31,282 nucleotides of DNA from a virus. Each line of letters opens with the position of its first letter. Positions within the stretch are counted from its first letter, which is position 1. The notes under the pieces were generated by a model. It was not told the DNA's origin and ran no database searches. It saw only the letters and a program-made list of their open reading frames with translations. The position numbers were made by a program, and so were the translations under genes. Positions 20,935 to 28,945 of the stretch are shown piece by piece. Location: IMG/VR virus record IMGVR_UViG_3300034101_001443, positions 1-31,282 of that record. One strand, written 5' to 3'.

Positions 20935-21452
20935 TAGTATCTACGTTTGTTAGCTTGACCTTGAGCTAGAGTGTTTTTAAGAAAGTCTAATTGTTGCTGA
21001 ATGGCTTGCTCACGAGTGCCATACACTCCTGGCGACAATCTGTATTTACCACCTTGGTTTGCCGATGGTTGAGGTTCCCAATTTCCACGCAAATTTGCAA
21101 TTCCTGGTTGTATCTGTGCAACACTTTGACCCACCTGTGCAGGTGTCATTGGCGTATACAATGGGCCCAAGTTCGGTTGTTGTTCAGTTATTAGCATGGG
21201 GGATTGATTCCAATTCCCCATCGGTCTTAGTTGGTCCACTACATCACCTACTTGTTGAGGCATCGGGGTCAATTGACCAATTGCATTACCTACTTGTTGA
21301 GGCGTTGGTTGTGAAGGTTTTGGCAGTACTCGTCCTTTTGAAGTTACGAGATTGCCTTTCTCACCACGGTAAACTCCAGGCGATACCCTTTGAACTGGTT
21401 TTTCTTTTGGAGCCTTTGTAAGCGCACCCTTTAGTAATTTGCCTTTTTCCAT
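20934..21452 (-). CDS. Small internal protein with two SPGVY motifs
   Basis: 172 residues. It carries VQRVSPGVYRGEKGNLVTSK near residues 20-40 and YRLSPGVYGTREQAIQQQL near 137-155, the same motif found in the two neighbouring genes. In between are Pro/Gln-rich repeats (TPMPQQVGDVVDQLRPMG, QVGNAIGQL, QVGQSVAQI). The N-terminus is basic (MEKGKLLKGALTKAPKEK). It overlaps the hub gene by one base. It is likely a virion component or assembly helper; no function is recognised. Confidence 0.6.
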   Translation of the reverse strand: MEKGKLLKGALTKAPKEKPVQRVSPGVYRGEKGNLVTSKGRVLPKPSQPTPQQVGNAIGQLTPMPQQVGDVVDQLRPMGNWNQSPMLITEQQPNLGPLYTPMTPAQVGQSVAQIQPGIANLRGNWEPQPSANQGGKYRLSPGVYGTREQAIQQQLDFLKNTLAQGQANKRRY

Positions 21453-21464
21453 ATGCTCACCATT

Positions 21465-23024
21465 TTACTTACGTTTTTTACTGGGTTGGTCGGACTTACT
21501 ATTCGTTTTTTTGTAATTGATTTCTAATGCCTGACGAACTGTTTTTGCTGCCGATACCTTGCCTTTGTCATTCATGTACATGCCAGGAGATACGCGAGCT
21601 ACCTTACCCTTTTCAGGACGTTGTACAGTCGCTTGCATTGCCCCTCCCTGCCCTACAAGTTGCGATGCGCCGTTAAGGTAATAATCGTACTGAGATTGAG
21701 AAATTCGATTGTCTTTGATTGCCTCATCAAGTTTCGTTTTTACAAGGTCATATGTAAGTCCTTGCTGTGCTGCAAAGTGTCGCATATTCGCTATGGCAAC
21801 GTTCGAATCGTTCTTTGCATTACTTACAGCGGCTCGTGAATACCAAGCCGCAAGATCCGATGCCTTTTGACCTACCAAGCCATAAGAGGAAGCCAACGCA
21901 TCGGCGAGAGGAACTGCGCTATTCCAGGCTTTAGGTTGAGCCGACGAAATTTTATCAATTTCTTTCCAACGTAGCGCCTTACCATCCGTACCAAAGTCAT
22001 AGGTAGTTCCGTCAGCCAACGTGCCTTGATAGTTCTGATCAAGGATGCCACCTTCCTGCATGACCTTGCGGATGTTATCACGCATAAACTGAGCTTTACC
22101 TTTTGAGCTTCCAGTCCACGAACCAACTAAGCCAGCAGCACCTCCAACAACAGCACCAATAGCAGCACCGATTCCAGTACCAAGACCTGGCACAATGCTT
22201 CCAATACTACCGCCTATTAGCGCACCTGATGAAGCTCCTTGCAGCGCTCCCTGTTGGTTACGCTGAGAACCTGCTGCGGTATCTCCAATCATTTTTGCGG
22301 TTTGATAACCACCATAGGCACCGGCTGCAATACCTAAATAAGGAGCAGCTGCTCCCATTGTTTGAGAACCAGCAAAGCCAGCGTTAGCAGCATTTGCTGC
22401 GGCGGCGCCAGAAGCAATAGCACCTGCCCCATAAATGCCAGCACCCAACTTATCGCCTGATTGATATGCCTTATACGCCTGATATGCTTGCAACGCAGAA
22501 ATAGCACCGGCACCGACGGCGTTCCAATTAACGGAACTCATAAAACCTGGGTCATTCAACGCCTCGGTTGGCACTTGAGTAGTTCCACCGGTCGGTGTCT
22601 TTATGATGGAAACATCTCCATTAGTCGCCACAACTTCGGGCTTGAATGGAGTAGACATTCCGTTACCAACCATCTCTGCGGTACTACCAAATCCTCCAGT
22701 TACGGGAGTTGCTGTAGTTGGTGGCACTTGTGCTGTAGTCGTAGTTGTTGGTGTAGTTGTAGGGGTGCTTTTCATCCATTCAGGAGTTTTGAAACCTTGC
22801 ATTGCCCAATTAGTAGCTACAGCGCCACCAACCAATCCACCAGCCTGAGCCAAAGCAGCATTTTCGTTTGCCGCTTGCTGTCGTTGATTACGCTCCTCAG
22901 GCGTTGTCGGTGGGCCAAATCGCTGCTCTACAAGTTGAGTAGCTTGGGCACCAGACATTCGCTGGGACCGTAACCATCGGTAATAAGCAATAGGGTCTTT
23001 TTGTGTAATCGTTGGTTCTTGCAT
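21465..23024 (-). CDS. Internal virion protein candidate with glycine zipper
   Basis: 519 residues from ATG 23022-23024, which overlaps the adaptor stop as TAATG; a GTG at 23033 would add three residues. Thr/Pro-rich linker at about 85-110, Ala/Gly-rich region 165-250, then a glycine zipper (residues about 263-303: GASSGALIGGSIGSIVPG and GIGAAIGAVVGGAAGLVG), which could form a membrane pore. The C-terminus has VARVSPGMYMNDKGKV (residues 475-490) and a Lys-rich end. Small virion pore proteins of short-tailed phages look like this. Role inferred from composition and place. Confidence 0.6.
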   Translation of the reverse strand: MQEPTITQKDPIAYYRWLRSQRMSGAQATQLVEQRFGPPTTPEERNQRQQAANENAALAQAGGLVGGAVATNWAMQGFKTPEWMKSTPTTTPTTTTTAQVPPTTATPVTGGFGSTAEMVGNGMSTPFKPEVVATNGDVSIIKTPTGGTTQVPTEALNDPGFMSSVNWNAVGAGAISALQAYQAYKAYQSGDKLGAGIYGAGAIASGAAAANAANAGFAGSQTMGAAAPYLGIAAGAYGGYQTAKMIGDTAAGSQRNQQGALQGASSGALIGGSIGSIVPGLGTGIGAAIGAVVGGAAGLVGSWTGSSKGKAQFMRDNIRKVMQEGGILDQNYQGTLADGTTYDFGTDGKALRWKEIDKISSAQPKAWNSAVPLADALASSYGLVGQKASDLAAWYSRAAVSNAKNDSNVAIANMRHFAAQQGLTYDLVKTKLDEAIKDNRISQSQYDYYLNGASQLVGQGGAMQATVQRPEKGKVARVSPGMYMNDKGKVSAAKTVRQALEINYKKTNSKSDQPSKKRK

Positions 23025-23887
23025 TATATCCACGTCCCAAACATAGCTACACCATTACGAGCATATTGAAGCGGTCTGGTTGCTCCACCTGCCCAAATAA
23101 CTTTACCTGACAAAGTTCTACCAAACTCTTCATGCACCTGTTGCTGAAAAACTGGCTTAATGCTTTCTAAGCCATGGATTTCACCAAAGCGCTCTAACAT
23201 CCCTTGCTCAAGTAATTTCTCCTGAAATATGGAGGTGTCTGTATCGGCTCTAAACTCGTTGTAAGGCCCGTTATAATAAGTCCACGTTACGCCACCATCA
23301 GACACCGAACCGCTCGTGTGCGTCGGTGCTGTGGCTCCTGTAGTGCCTCCTACGGTAGTAACGTAGTAGTTGCCGTTGTAAAAACAGTATGTGTTAGCAG
23401 CGAAAACCACTCCGCTCGACCATGTTACAGGCACTACTGACCGGTCTGCGATATACTGAAAGATAAGGGTATCGCCGTTATTGTTAGCTCCAGGCGTAGG
23501 GTTGATTAGCAGTTCAGTGTTACTTAATCCTCGAATTTGAAACCGCTGGTAAATTGTAGGTTCAAGTCCAAAGCCACGAATCTCTGCATATTCTTGTTCG
23601 CTCATAGGGCCAAGAACGCGCCACCGAGTGCTTTGATTCCAAAATGTTTCGTATTGATAGCGGGAAAAAGCTGCTGGTAGAGCATAGGTTGCTTGGCCCC
23701 CTACCAGCGTTATTGACCCTGAAGCGTAACATTTAGGCCAAGGATACGCCTCAAAAATGTCACGGTTAATACGTTGTGCAATGGCAAGAAGCTGCTTGGT
23801 AGTTGTTTCGGTTGAAGTAAATATATTTGACTCAACCGTATAGCCCGCTTCGTTTGCTACATTTTGTATAACCGTGGCTATGCTCAT
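23024..23887 (-). CDS. Head-tail adaptor (P22 gp4-like) protein
   Basis: 287 residues. The N-terminal 50 residues (SIATVIQNVANEAGYTVESN, then KQLLAIAQRINRDIFEAYPW) match the helical start of gp4-like adaptor proteins. This is followed by a beta region (GSITLVGGQATYALPAAFSR, ELLINPTPGANNNGDTLIFQ) and by a helical tail (QEKLLEQGMLERFGEIHGLE). In P22 this protein forms a ring under the portal and starts the tail. Overlaps the upstream gene by four bases (ATGA) and the next by one. Its position just before the tail genes fits. Confidence 0.68.
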   Translation of the reverse strand: MSIATVIQNVANEAGYTVESNIFTSTETTTKQLLAIAQRINRDIFEAYPWPKCYASGSITLVGGQATYALPAAFSRYQYETFWNQSTRWRVLGPMSEQEYAEIRGFGLEPTIYQRFQIRGLSNTELLINPTPGANNNGDTLIFQYIADRSVVPVTWSSGVVFAANTYCFYNGNYYVTTVGGTTGATAPTHTSGSVSDGGVTWTYYNGPYNEFRADTDTSIFQEKLLEQGMLERFGEIHGLESIKPVFQQQVHEEFGRTLSGKVIWAGGATRPLQYARNGVAMFGTWI

Positions 23888-24555
23888 ACTTTCCTTGGTC
23901 GTCCTCGGCGTCGAGGCTCATCCATTACATCATCGGTTACATCGTCAAGCTCTACCGGCTGAATTAACTCTCTGCGATACGACCGCAAATCAGTCCCCTC
24001 ATTTGCCTCGATTCGCTGAAGGAGCAGTTCCATCTTCTCCTCAAGTGCCTTAGTACGAGTCTCCGACTTTTCCAAAAGCTGTTTGAGTTTTACTACTTCG
24101 TTCTGATCTGACTTAGCTGCTGCAAGCCAATCTTGAGCCAATTTAACAAACTTAGACAATGAGCCAAGTTTTCGTTTTGCTTCGTCAGAACCATTAGCTA
24201 ACTGCTCGACTGTCTTAAACCCAAGGTACTGCAATTCACGCATAGCAGAGCCAGTCATAAGCGACCATTCAGCTAACGGAGTACCATCGGCTACTGGCTC
24301 ACTACCAGCTTGAAACCGACTATAAAGTTCGGGGTATTCCTGAATATCCTGTGGTTCAATGCGTCTTACTGTCTCATCTCCACCAGGCCACTGGATACTG
24401 ATCGATGGGATTTCATCGAATATTGGCCGTCCCTCACGCAGCGACTTTTCCTCGTTCTCGTTGTAAGCGAAAAAGAACTTGATATTAGCCCCCTGGTACC
24501 GCTTCTTGGGTTGGCTATTACCGGACATGATGCTGCTCCAGTCTATATTTGCCAT
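23884..24555 (-). CDS. Head-region protein with coiled coil and AT-hook-like tail
   Basis: 223 residues, with TAGGAGAATAATT before the ATG. The N-terminal part is globular (RYQGANIKFFFAYNENEEKS, ISIQWPGGDETVRRIEPQDI). Residues of about 140-190 form a coiled coil (SDQNEVVKLKQLLEKSETRT, ALEEKMELLLQRIEANEG). The C-terminus ends DEPRRRGRPRKV, an AT-hook core (RGRP flanked by Arg/Lys) that binds the minor groove of AT-rich DNA. It lies between capsid-associated genes and the adaptor. It may tie packaged DNA to the connector. No family is recognised. Confidence 0.65.
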   Translation of the reverse strand: MANIDWSSIMSGNSQPKKRYQGANIKFFFAYNENEEKSLREGRPIFDEIPSISIQWPGGDETVRRIEPQDIQEYPELYSRFQAGSEPVADGTPLAEWSLMTGSAMRELQYLGFKTVEQLANGSDEAKRKLGSLSKFVKLAQDWLAAAKSDQNEVVKLKQLLEKSETRTKALEEKMELLLQRIEANEGTDLRSYRRELIQPVELDDVTDDVMDEPRRRGRPRKV

Positions 24556-24570
24556 AATTATTCTCCTAAA

Positions 24571-24586
24571 TAGGCATAGTTGCCTA
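24571..24586. other. Short hairpin upstream of the AT-hook gene
   Basis: TAGGCA (24571-24576) and TGCCTA (24581-24586) form a perfect 6-base stem with a 4-base loop, about 16 bases upstream of the ATG and close to its ribosome site. It may tune translation or terminate upstream transcription; no U-run follows. Confidence 0.35.
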
Positions 24587-24599
24587 CCTAGTTATAGCA

Positions 24600-24917
24600 C
24601 TACCCCTCAATAACGACTAACGTATTGATCGTTCCACCAGACGTCTGGTAAGCCGTAATCGCTCCACTTGGTACAAACTGTCCTTGAAATACTATAGTTT
24701 TAGCATTATCGCTATTTGGCACGTTAATGCATTTGTTGGTGCTGGTTGGGGCTATACCTGTTAAAGTTTCACCGTTTAGCCCAATGCCTATGTGAGCAGC
24801 ACTATTGTTTTGGATTAAAAGATACTTTCTAAATGGGTTAGCAGCTAATACTTGTGTGCTAGTAGCTGTGGCGATAGTTGGAGTTGCAACTGTAGCTTTT
24901 CCTGCGTAACACGTCAT
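24600..24917 (-). CDS. Small beta-rich virion protein, possible decoration or fibre
   Basis: 105 residues, rich in Thr, Ala and Gly (TVATPTIATATSTQVLAANP). The core NPFRKYLLIQNNSAAHIGIG then NAKTIVFQGQFVPSGAITAY reads like an immunoglobulin-like or jelly-roll sandwich. Such proteins in phages decorate capsids or stabilise the head. It lies downstream of the capsid gene cluster and is flanked by hairpins. No exact family is named. Confidence 0.55.
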   Translation of the reverse strand: MTCYAGKATVATPTIATATSTQVLAANPFRKYLLIQNNSAAHIGIGLNGETLTGIAPTSTNKCINVPNSDNAKTIVFQGQFVPSGAITAYQTSGGTINTLVVIEG

Positions 24918-24934
24918 AAATCACCTATAAAATT

Positions 24935-24952
24935 GGGGGGATTACTCCCCCC
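24935..24952 (-). other. Strong GC hairpin between small capsid-associated genes
   Basis: A 6-base all-GC stem, GGGGGG (24935-24940) and CCCCCC (24947-24952), with a 6-base loop. Read on the minus strand it is followed by AATTTTATAG. Good shape for a terminator or attenuator that would lower expression of the downstream gene. Confidence 0.55.
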
Positions 24953-24959
24953 TTAGTTA

Positions 24960-25280
24960 CTAAACGGCTTTAGTAAACTTTAGGTAAAAGTAAGAAACAC
25001 CGTTGGATACAACTACATAGCAGTTAGTATCAACATCAGCATCCTTAACAACACCTACAAAACCTGTACCAACTGAAGCTGGCGTACCAAACGAAGTGGT
25101 AAGCTCTGCTGCTGTTGGGGTTGTGTCGTTTACGTTGTTGATTGCCATTTTGGTACGCAGTCCGGCAGCGGTTGCAACAAGCGCTGCGGTTGACGTAACT
25201 ACAGCAAAAGTGCCGTCTGACACCTCTGCTGCTTGCTCAGGTGGCATACCCAAGCCAATAAGATTAGTTACTGATGGCAT
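24960..25280 (-). CDS. Small capsid-associated protein, unknown function
   Basis: 106 residues, starting MPSVTNLIGLGMPPEQAAEV. Ala/Thr/Val rich in the first half, with beta strands at VGTGFVGVVKDADVDTNCYV and VSNGVSYFYLKFTKAV. It could be a head-decoration or fibre subunit by composition and place. GC-rich hairpins flank it on both sides. The start has a purine-rich stretch (TGAGGTCTT). No family is recognised. Confidence 0.55.
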   Translation of the reverse strand: MPSVTNLIGLGMPPEQAAEVSDGTFAVVTSTAALVATAAGLRTKMAINNVNDTTPTAAELTTSFGTPASVGTGFVGVVKDADVDTNCYVVVSNGVSYFYLKFTKAV

Positions 25281-25294
25281 AAGACCTCACAAAT

Positions 25295-25316
25295 ATGGGG
25301 GGCCTTCACCCCCCAT
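25295..25316 (-). other. Strong GC hairpin between small capsid-associated genes, second copy
   Basis: ATGGGGGG (25295-25302) pairs with CCCCCCAT (25309-25316) with a 6-base loop. On the minus strand ATTTGTGAGG follows. Like the hairpin at 24935, it sits exactly between two genes of the head cluster. Confidence 0.55.
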
Positions 25317-25320
25317 TTGA

Positions 25321-25806
25321 TTAGTTGACTCGCAAATGGCCTGTTGAAAACAGATTTACTGTTCCAGCACCAGTAAGCGTCTCTAGTCCAACTACGTTCT
25401 TAATGAGCGTAGTCGAAGCATCGTCAGCAACACCAGCGGTAGCAGTAGTATTCAGGTTAGCTTTTGCAGCATATGAAGCAGCAGCCTTACCCTTAATACC
25501 CTTTGTCGCTCCACCAGCAGCTACACCACCAATCCATACCCAGAGGTACTCATTGTCAGCAGCAGCTACTTGAGCTACGCCAACGGTGAGATTCTGAGAA
25601 CCTGCATTAGTAGTGGTGAGCATAGCAGCCTGACCATCGGCTTCGATTTTTACGAAACCATACTGGTCAATAGCTCCATCAGCCTGAACAAAAAGAAACT
25701 CGCCTTCGACGAGTGACCCTACTGTTCCAACTGTAGCTGGAAGCATAGCTGAAGTGCTATCCCAAACCTTCTTGTAATTAACTCCAAACGATCCTACCTG
25801 TGACAT
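25321..25806 (-). CDS. Capsid-associated protein, decoration-like
   Basis: 161 residues, starting with SQVGSFGVNYKKVWDSTSAM. The pattern of short hydrophobic strands (GEFLFVQADGAIDQYGFVKI, NEYLWVWIGGVAAGG), Ala/Gly loops and a closing VGLETLTGAGTVNLF resembles head decoration proteins that sit next to the capsid gene. The ATG has an AGGAGGACTAG sequence upstream (read on the minus strand). It is the gene following the major capsid protein, a typical place for a decoration protein. No exact family is named. Confidence 0.55.
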   Translation of the reverse strand: MSQVGSFGVNYKKVWDSTSAMLPATVGTVGSLVEGEFLFVQADGAIDQYGFVKIEADGQAAMLTTTNAGSQNLTVGVAQVAAADNEYLWVWIGGVAAGGATKGIKGKAAASYAAKANLNTTATAGVADDASTTLIKNVVGLETLTGAGTVNLFSTGHLRVN

Positions 25807-25822
25807 ACTCTAGTCCTCCTTA

Positions 25823-26779
25823 TTAAGCGTAAATTACACCCTGGAGAGCTGGAGCAGAGCAGCAAAGGTTTCCTTCAACGAGAATTACGGTGAAGAAAGC
25901 ATCCTGATCTACTGGGCGATCCATAGTTGGTGCAAGCGGCTTGAAGTCAGCGCCTCGAACCATGTCAAATGTCCAATACTTAGTATTGAGCAATCGGCAT
26001 GAGTTAGTCTCAAGAACGCTTGAACCGTAACCACCGTCAAATACAAACTCACAACCGTCATAGTAGAGTTTGCGGAATCCAGCCTTTGCTTCCTTAACGG
26101 GAAGCTGAATACGCTGAATTGCAGTCAATGACGAGTGGAGGTACTTCCATGCAGTACGGTCCATGATTCCAAGGTCAGGCTGCTCATCGCCACGAGTTAA
26201 GCGGCTGATAACATCCGTGATTGTCTCCTGAACGTTCGAAGCCGAAAGCGTTACGTTGGTAGCGTAGTTACGCGCCCAAATGTTAGCTGAACGGTCGATA
26301 GTTCCGTATGTTCCCGACGAAGGTGAAGTCGAAACTGCCTTCTTCAAGCCGTCGAACTCCATTCCACCGAAGCCAGTTCCATCGCCTCGAAGTGAAGACG
26401 AAACAGTATTCTTCAGACGGGAAATAGATGCCTCAATCTTTGCCTCAGCAAGATCAAGAAGCTGTGCCTCATCTCGGTTAGCACGACGCTCACGACCTGA
26501 CATAGAAACAGGCTCATAAACCTGCTTGATGCCAAATCGGAAAGCTGTAAGGTCGTCGATTGAACTAAGATCGAACGACTGGTATCCCTGGTAGAATCCA
26601 CCTACAGCAGCGTCATTGTACATGACGGGCTTACGCAGTTCATAACCACCAGAAATCTTTTTAACGCGCCCTGCATCGTCAAGTGCGGAAGTAAGCGGTG
26701 CGTGATGAAGCACGACATCGGCAATATCATCCGACTGATCAAAGAGGGTTGCTACGAGAGCCTCTTCTAAATTAGCCAT
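25823..26779 (-). CDS. Major capsid protein (HK97-fold type)
   Basis: 318 residues. The N-terminus is helical (MANLEEALVATLFDQSDDIA), followed by an early beta region (GYELRKPVMYNDAAVGGFYQ). Mid-part features include ERRANRDEAQLLDLAEAKIE as the long spine helix, SSSLRGDGTGFGGMEFDGL, and DLGIMDRTAWKYLHSSLTAI, then CEFVFDGGYGSSVLETNSC. They follow the order of phage coat proteins of the HK97 fold. Its gene is directly after the scaffold gene, as usual. A hairpin in its leader may control translation (separate entry). No N-terminal propeptide is obvious. Confidence 0.82.
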   Translation of the reverse strand: MANLEEALVATLFDQSDDIADVVLHHAPLTSALDDAGRVKKISGGYELRKPVMYNDAAVGGFYQGYQSFDLSSIDDLTAFRFGIKQVYEPVSMSGRERRANRDEAQLLDLAEAKIEASISRLKNTVSSSLRGDGTGFGGMEFDGLKKAVSTSPSSGTYGTIDRSANIWARNYATNVTLSASNVQETITDVISRLTRGDEQPDLGIMDRTAWKYLHSSLTAIQRIQLPVKEAKAGFRKLYYDGCEFVFDGGYGSSVLETNSCRLLNTKYWTFDMVRGADFKPLAPTMDRPVDQDAFFTVILVEGNLCCSAPALQGVIYA

Positions 26780-26783
26780 TTTA

Positions 26784-26808
26784 TTATCCCTTATACGTTA
26801 TGGGATAA
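26784..26808 (-). promoter_or_regulatory. Hairpin in the capsid gene leader that could cover its ribosome site
   Basis: TTATCCC (26784-26790) and GGGATAA (26802-26808) form a perfect 7-base stem between the scaffold stop and the capsid start. Read on the minus strand, the arm nearest the start is AAGGGATAA, which holds the Shine-Dalgarno (AAGGG) of the capsid gene. Folding would hide it, so ribosomes or processing may be needed to expose it. Confidence 0.5.
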
Positions 26809-26816
26809 CTCGATGG

Positions 26817-27845
26817 CTATTCTCCGTGGAAACGCCGCCGCAGGTTATCCCTTATAGTTTGTGCGTGTACCCTGGGAGTTCCGCTGCCAGCAGAGCCAGA
26901 TATTGATTTTGCAGCTTGCCTTGCTTTTTGAGCTACTGCTTGCTGCTGTTGAACCACCGGCCCTGTGGTCATCTTTTGCATGATGCCGGAGAAGGTCGGA
27001 TTGCCATTAACCACATAGTTGTAAGCAGTTTCAAGGACCTCCTCAGCAGACGAGTAGCGACCCGTATTGTTTAGAGCTTGAACTACTGGAGCCATTTCAG
27101 CCTCTAACTGCGAAGCTGTTTCGGCATCCTTAAACAGTGGTTTGCTGTTCATGAAATATTCTACGACACGCTCATTATATAGCTCAAGTGCCTTTCTATC
27201 TTGCTCATCAGCGATAGACTGATATTTCTCAATGGCAATACGTTCAGCTTCTTCTTTTGTCAGGTATTGAGGTGGTTGCTGATAGTGCTGTTGTGCCCGT
27301 TCAGTCAGGTCATTGACGTTAATGTTATAACTTTGCAACCACTCCAAAGCCGTTTGATAGGGATTGTTTTTCATTGCCTTATCCCAAGCGATTGAGCGCC
27401 TAGCGATATCGCCAATGCTTATGCCCTGTCGAGCATACTCCTCTTCATATTGTTTTATTGTGTCGTAAACCGTTTGATTTTGCTTATAAAGCTGATTGAC
27501 CTCCTGCATTTTTCGGTCGTACTGCATCCGAGTTTCGTATGCTCGGCGATTGAGGTAGCCTTGCAAAACATGAGCATTTTGAGCAGTCGGGTTAAGGAAC
27601 GCGTCTTTTTCAGCGCTATTCATATCAGACGGAGGTACCAGCATTGGGCGCTCTTGCTGCACGACTTGCTCAACGGGCGCTGCTTGTTCTGGCTGCTGAG
27701 TGGGTTCCTCAGCGGATGTTTCATCGGCCTGTGTGTTGTTTGTGCTTTGCAACTCCTGTTTTAGTTTTTCTCTTATGGATAGTTGCGCTGGCTCTCGTTC
27801 AACAACTACTTCGGTGGATTCTACTTCTTGGCTATTATCTTCCAT
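26817..27845 (-). CDS. Scaffolding protein
   Basis: 342 residues, with AGAGAGGTATCGAA before the ATG. The N-terminal 90 residues are acidic and Gln/Pro rich (EEPTQQPEQAAPVEQVVQQE), likely disordered. A long helical middle follows (RRAYETRMQYDRKMQEVNQL, AEMAPVVQALNNTGRYSSAE) and the C-terminus is basic (HAQTIRDNLRRRFHGE), the end that binds coat protein in known scaffolds. Its position just before the capsid gene, acidic-to-basic layout and high helix content fit scaffolds. It would be removed before DNA packaging. No protease gene is seen, so release may be intact. Confidence 0.8.
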   Translation of the reverse strand: MEDNSQEVESTEVVVEREPAQLSIREKLKQELQSTNNTQADETSAEEPTQQPEQAAPVEQVVQQERPMLVPPSDMNSAEKDAFLNPTAQNAHVLQGYLNRRAYETRMQYDRKMQEVNQLYKQNQTVYDTIKQYEEEYARQGISIGDIARRSIAWDKAMKNNPYQTALEWLQSYNINVNDLTERAQQHYQQPPQYLTKEEAERIAIEKYQSIADEQDRKALELYNERVVEYFMNSKPLFKDAETASQLEAEMAPVVQALNNTGRYSSAEEVLETAYNYVVNGNPTFSGIMQKMTTGPVVQQQQAVAQKARQAAKSISGSAGSGTPRVHAQTIRDNLRRRFHGE

Positions 27846-28161
27846 TTCGATACCTCTCTATGGTTTGGTCCCTTAACTTGGCAATTAACGTGTTCTCGGA
27901 CTCTCTAGCCTTCATTTCAGGTGAGTAGCCCCTGTCATACGCATCGCCGATTTCAACGGCTCCAGCGGCTTTGTAGGCCGCTCTGAGCTTTGATTTGCTT
28001 GTATACACCTCGTTTGGGTTTAACGGATTTCTTACTGGTTCCATTTCGTCCTGGATAAACAAGTCACGCGCATTAGACTGAGCGCGTTTTGCGACTTGTT
28101 CTATTGGCACAACCCTCTGCTTAACAGGACACCACTGAAACAATTTATACTTTTGTGTCAC
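27835..28161 (-). CDS. Conserved-looking head-gene-cluster protein
   Basis: 108 residues, overlapping the previous gene by four bases and the scaffold start by 11. Motifs NARDLFIQDEMEPVRNPLNP, EVYTSKSKLRAAYKAAGAVE and IGDAYDRGYSPEMKAR recall small conserved proteins found beside scaffold and portal genes in many phages; their function is unknown to me. The C-terminus is charged and helical. No catalytic site is seen. Confidence 0.7.
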   Translation of the reverse strand: MTQKYKLFQWCPVKQRVVPIEQVAKRAQSNARDLFIQDEMEPVRNPLNPNEVYTSKSKLRAAYKAAGAVEIGDAYDRGYSPEMKARESENTLIAKLRDQTIERYRNGR

Positions 28162-28658
28162 TCGTCGTCCTCCATACTGGCTAACATCAATAGCACCTTA
28201 ATGGTTTTTGCGTTGCGTTTTTTTCGTTTGTTTTCGGCAATCTCGGCCTGTCTGATAGCTGCCACATAGGCTTGTTGTTCGGCTTGTAACTTACGTTGCT
28301 GCTCTACTTTTATTGCTTCTAGTTGCGCAATTTTTGCATAGTACTCGGCTACGACAGCATCAACTTGAGCTTTAATTTCGGCGGTATATTCAAACGTCGG
28401 ACTGACATTTAACGCTTCGTTTGCTACTGCTTCTACTGCTGCTTCAACGGTAGCGCCTTCATTGAGTTGTTTGTTCAGCAACTCTTTGAAGTTAAACTCT
28501 TTACGTTTCTTACGTTTGAAAGGCTTAAGTTTGCCTTTCAGCAATTCTGCTGCTAACTCAATTTCCCACGCAGACTCAAACTTACGACGACGAAAACCAT
28601 CAGGGTCAACTATTTGCGCCTGTAGTAAACTTTGTCGTGGGTTGAGAAATATAAGCAT
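28158..28658 (-). CDS. Coiled-coil basic protein of the head gene cluster
   Basis: 166 residues. The first 60 residues are basic and aromatic (DPDGFRRRKFESAWEIELAA, LKPFKRKKRKEFNFKELL). The rest is a long helix with heptad-like spacing (KAQVDAVVAEYYAKIAQLEA, VEQQRKLQAEQQAYVAAIRQ) and a charged end. It overlaps the next gene by four bases and the previous by one. It may bind the portal or capsid; no family is recognised. Confidence 0.65.
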   Translation of the reverse strand: MLIFLNPRQSLLQAQIVDPDGFRRRKFESAWEIELAAELLKGKLKPFKRKKRKEFNFKELLNKQLNEGATVEAAVEAVANEALNVSPTFEYTAEIKAQVDAVVAEYYAKIAQLEAIKVEQQRKLQAEQQAYVAAIRQAEIAENKRKKRNAKTIKVLLMLASMEDDE

Positions 28659-28945
28659 TAGTCACTTACTATATCAGCAACGACAGTATGAGTGTTTTCG
28701 TATACAGACTGCACCTGTTCAACCTGTTCTTTGCCAACAATGCCGAAGTATGGCGACAATGCGCTAGTGATAATAGTTTTAAATAAGGTTGATACTTGAG
28801 GACAGCATACATGAGCTAACACAAACTGCTCTGGCGTTAGGTCTGGATATTGCGACGCCGAATATCCATGAGTTTCTGCAATTACTAGCAAGAATGGTTC
28901 AAATCCTTCTGGCAACGGCATTTCAAATGTAACTCTGATTTTCAT
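28658..28945 (-). CDS. Small head-cluster protein, unknown function
   Basis: 95 residues, beginning MKIRVTFEMPLPEGFEPFLL, then ETHGYSASQYPDLTPEQFVL and two Cys in AHVCCPQVS. It overlaps the thioredoxin-like gene by four bases and the next gene by one, so it is coupled on both sides. The alpha/beta pattern has no match I can name. Confidence 0.65.
   Translation of the reverse strand: MKIRVTFEMPLPEGFEPFLLVIAETHGYSASQYPDLTPEQFVLAHVCCPQVSTLFKTIITSALSPYFGIVGKEQVEQVQSVYENTHTVVADIVSD

Noticed and set aside
22461-22973. 170-codon plus-strand frame over the glycine-zipper protein
   Set aside because: Ser/Cys/Arg-rich sequence typical of an antisense shadow; no start signals.
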